24,238 nucleotides of DNA, taken from positions 1 to 24,238 of the forward strand of contig CAXYVG010000058.1 of the NCBI GenBank assembly GCA_964292325.1, given 5' to 3'. The stretch's first letter is position 1; every line of letters begins with the position of its first letter. Below, piece by piece: positions 22,881 through 24,238 of this stretch. Under the pieces are notes generated by a model. It was not told where the DNA came from. It searched no databases and saw only the letters and a program-made list of their open reading frames with translations. Both the position numbers and the translations under genes were made by a program. This DNA comes from CTSoil-075 sp964292325. Lineage in GTDB: Bacteria; Bacillota; Negativicutes; DSM-13327.

Positions 22881-23195
22881 ATGTCAGCAAAGAAAGCGAC
22901 AGATTTAACCTTGAATAGAATAAAAGAGATACTGCAAGAACAGAAACCGCTACTTGAACAGAAATATCATATAAAAGAGATTGGCATTTTTGGTTCATAT
23001 GTTCGTGGAGAGCAGCATCAACGTTCTGACGTGGATATTCTCGTTGACTTCAATATGACGATTAGTGCTTTCTCATTTATTGACTTAAAGTATGATTTGA
23101 CGGATAAGCTTGGTGTGAAGGTGGACTTAGTGACAAAGAATGCGCTGAAACCTCGGCTTGGCAAACATATACTGGAAGAGGTCACATATATATGA
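22881..23195 (+). CDS. mntA: MntA-like nucleotidyltransferase antitoxin
   Basis: I chose ATG 22881, preceded by GAGAGGGGG, over the upstream in-frame ATG at 22863. The 104-residue protein has the minimal nucleotidyltransferase signature GSYVRGEQHQRSDVDILVDF (Gly38-Ser39, ten residues, Asp50-x-Asp52). MntA transfers AMP to HepT tyrosine and so silences the RNase toxin. Length and motif are normal. It overlaps hepT by four bases (ATGA), a usual arrangement. It is the only intact cargo of compartment 4. Confidence 0.9.
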   Translation: MSAKKATDLTLNRIKEILQEQKPLLEQKYHIKEIGIFGSYVRGEQHQRSDVDILVDFNMTISAFSFIDLKYDLTDKLGVKVDLVTKNALKPRLGKHILEEVTYI

Positions 23196-23563
23196 GCCGA
23201 AAGAAGAACCGTGAATATAAAGACTATGTAGAAGACATATATAATGAAATAAGACGTACTATCATCTTTACAGATGGAATGAATCTGTGTAATTTCATGG
23301 AAGATGAAAAAACAATCTATGCCGTTATGAAGGCTCTCGAAAATATGGGCGAAGCATCTAAACGCATACCTGAGATGCTGAGAAAGAAGTACCCCGATAT
23401 TCCATTTAAACAAATGGCTGGTTTGCGTGATGTTGTCACTCATAATTATGACGGAATAAGTTATGATATGGTTTGGGAAGTTGTTAGTAAAGATCTTCCT
23501 CCACTAGAAGAGAAGCTATATGATATGCTAGCAAAATTAGAAGAATTTCCATCTAAAAAATGA
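23192..23563 (+). CDS. hepT: HepT-like HEPN ribonuclease toxin
   Basis: The 123-residue all-helical protein carries the HEPN active motif R-x4-H-x-Y as Arg79-DVVT-His84-Asn-Tyr86 (GLRDVVTHNYDGIS). It is preceded by the typical IYAVMKALENMGEASKRIP helix. HepT cuts RNA, and the conserved tyrosine is the target of AMP addition by MntA. The start lies within the 3' end of mntA. The pair is a known toxin-antitoxin module with roles in plasmid stability and phage defence. No damage is visible. Confidence 0.92.
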   Translation: MSRKKNREYKDYVEDIYNEIRRTIIFTDGMNLCNFMEDEKTIYAVMKALENMGEASKRIPEMLRKKYPDIPFKQMAGLRDVVTHNYDGISYDMVWEVVSKDLPPLEEKLYDMLAKLEEFPSKK

Positions 23564-23622
23564 ATATCCTAGAGCAACAGGTGTAGCAGAAATTAGAGAG
23601 ATAACTGCAGGTTAGCCATAGT

Positions 23623-23972
23623 CACCAAGCCAATAAATTCAATGCTCTATGAAGAAAAATTGCGGGACAATCTGCGGGACAAAACGCTATAAAAAGGTAT
23701 AGATTCGATTGGACGGAATAAAACTTATGAATTCATAAACCCTTGATTTTAGTGCATCCGTTAACATTCAATAGATACACTAAAATACTAGATTGCCATT
23801 TCCCAAGCCGTGGGTCGAGAGTTCGAATATCTTCATCCGCTCCAGTAAATACGCGGGTTTCAGAACGTGGCGCAACCTGTACAGTGGACAACATGGTACA
23901 ACGGTGGTGCAACGTTACAGAAACCAGCTTAAAAGTAAGACGGATTTCCTTAATTGGAAGTCCGTCTTTTGT
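23623..23972 (+). repeat. Long direct repeat, copy B (contains att 5)
   Basis: This is nearly identical to 8245-8582, including the TGCGGGACAATCTGCGGGAC doublet, the left flank and the terminator (23937-23949 with 23956-23968). It carries an extra GGTGGTGCAAC unit that is also found after att copy 3. Confidence 0.85.
23800..23844 (+). repeat. att site 5 (two mismatches to tRNA-Gly 3' end)
   Basis: It matches tRNA 217-261 except C to A at 23829 and C to T at 23836. It is the rightmost copy in the window and may be the oldest right junction, or the left edge of a further element beyond. Confidence 0.88.
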
Positions 23973-24036
23973 ATGCGCCCAGCATGGGCGTTTACTCGTC
24001 TTAAAAATTTTCTGCCTGTTATGGGCAGTTTTTTCT
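23937..24036 (+). terminator. Two terminators after att 5
   Basis: The first is the repeat-borne AAGACGGATTTCC stem (23937-23968). The second pairs CTGCC (24012-24016) with GGCAG (24024-24028) and is followed by TTTTTTC. Between them lies a CGCCCAGCATGGGCG palindrome at about 23976-23990. Confidence 0.75.
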
Positions 24037-24072
24037 TTTTATAATGACATGAGAATATTGGTACTATAAAAG

Positions 24073-24184
24073 TGAAATAATATGAAGTAAACAGTATCCT
24101 TATTTCATAAAATTCTTAAAAAGTGAAATAAGACGTATTATAATACAGATGTTATTTCATTTTAAGGAGTAAAGTATGAAATAA
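24073..24184. promoter_or_regulatory. Five alternating TGAAATAA / TTATTTCA boxes
   Basis: Exact copies begin at 24073 (+), 24100 (-), 24124 (+), 24152 (-) and 24177 (+), spaced 27, 24, 28 and 25 bases and alternating in direction. A TATAAT lies at about 24138. The last box overlaps an ATG-AAA-TAA. This looks like an operator array; the regulated gene would lie beyond the window. Confidence 0.6.
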
Positions 24185-24238
24185 CGGTAACCGTCCAATA
24201 AGATAGTGGATAAAAAAAGAGCCAAACGTGATGTATAA

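Noticed and set aside
23018..23443. 141-codon minus-strand frame across mntA and hepT
   Set aside because: The plus strand holds two complete known proteins with their active motifs; this is a shadow frame.
23743..24069. Two overlapping open frames through att copy 5 and the terminator
   Set aside because: Both cross an attachment site and two terminators, so coding is implausible.

Overview
The window is AT-rich DNA with low-GC Gram-positive-type (Bacillota-like) codon use, strong GGAGG ribosome binding sites and classic rho-independent terminators. The species cannot be fixed from the sequence. It is an accessory island at the 3' end of a tRNA-Gly(CCC) gene. The intact tRNA (187-261) is at the left edge. 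Its last 45-50 bases are repeated four more times, at 8422-8466, 18734-18783, 21588-21636 and 23800-23844. These copies read as attachment (att) sites of successively integrated elements and divide the island into four tandem compartments.

Compartment 1 (262-8421) is a decayed phage or satellite-type element. It has an excisionase-like HTH protein, small early genes, a sigma-like regulator, the 3' part of a Sak4-like recombination ATPase, a RecB/Cas4-like nuclease, a truncated MoxR ATPase joined to the tail of a P4-type primase, and an integrase catalytic domain. The primase scar lies between two AT-rich blocks of ACTGAA/TTCAGT iterons. The cargo at its right end is an apparently intact DarT/DarG DNA ADP-ribosylation toxin-antitoxin pair.

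Compartment 2 (8467-18733) is a layered defence region. It holds an IS3 remnant, a large hairpin, and a three-gene nuclease set: a frameshifted candidate PD-(D/E)XK protein, an intact phospholipase D-type nuclease with a topoisomerase-like zinc ribbon, and an AspBHI/MspJI-like N-terminal half that has a nonsense codon and is cut by an ISL3 remnant. A fragment of a recombinase-in-trio element follows, then a lone SMC/ABC-type AAA ATPase and a Schlafen/AlbA_2-HATPase protein flanked by direct repeats.

Compartment 3 (18784-21587) carries an integrase remnant and a tightly overlapping XRE regulator, ImmA/IrrE-type metallopeptidase and PIN-like protein operon under a promoter with a perfect operator palindrome. 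Compartment 4 (21637-23799) carries an IS1380 transposase remnant and a MntA/HepT antitoxin-toxin pair. Past the last att copy there are repeat-borne terminators and five regularly spaced, alternating TGAAATAA boxes.

My main interpretation is that this is a tRNA-anchored, cassette-like array. Small elements, some with no integrase of their own, sit head to tail between shared att sites, and each carries a defence or toxin module. Long direct repeats around att copies (8245-8582 and 23623-23972) would allow deletion or amplification. This is inferred from repeats and gene content, not demonstrated.
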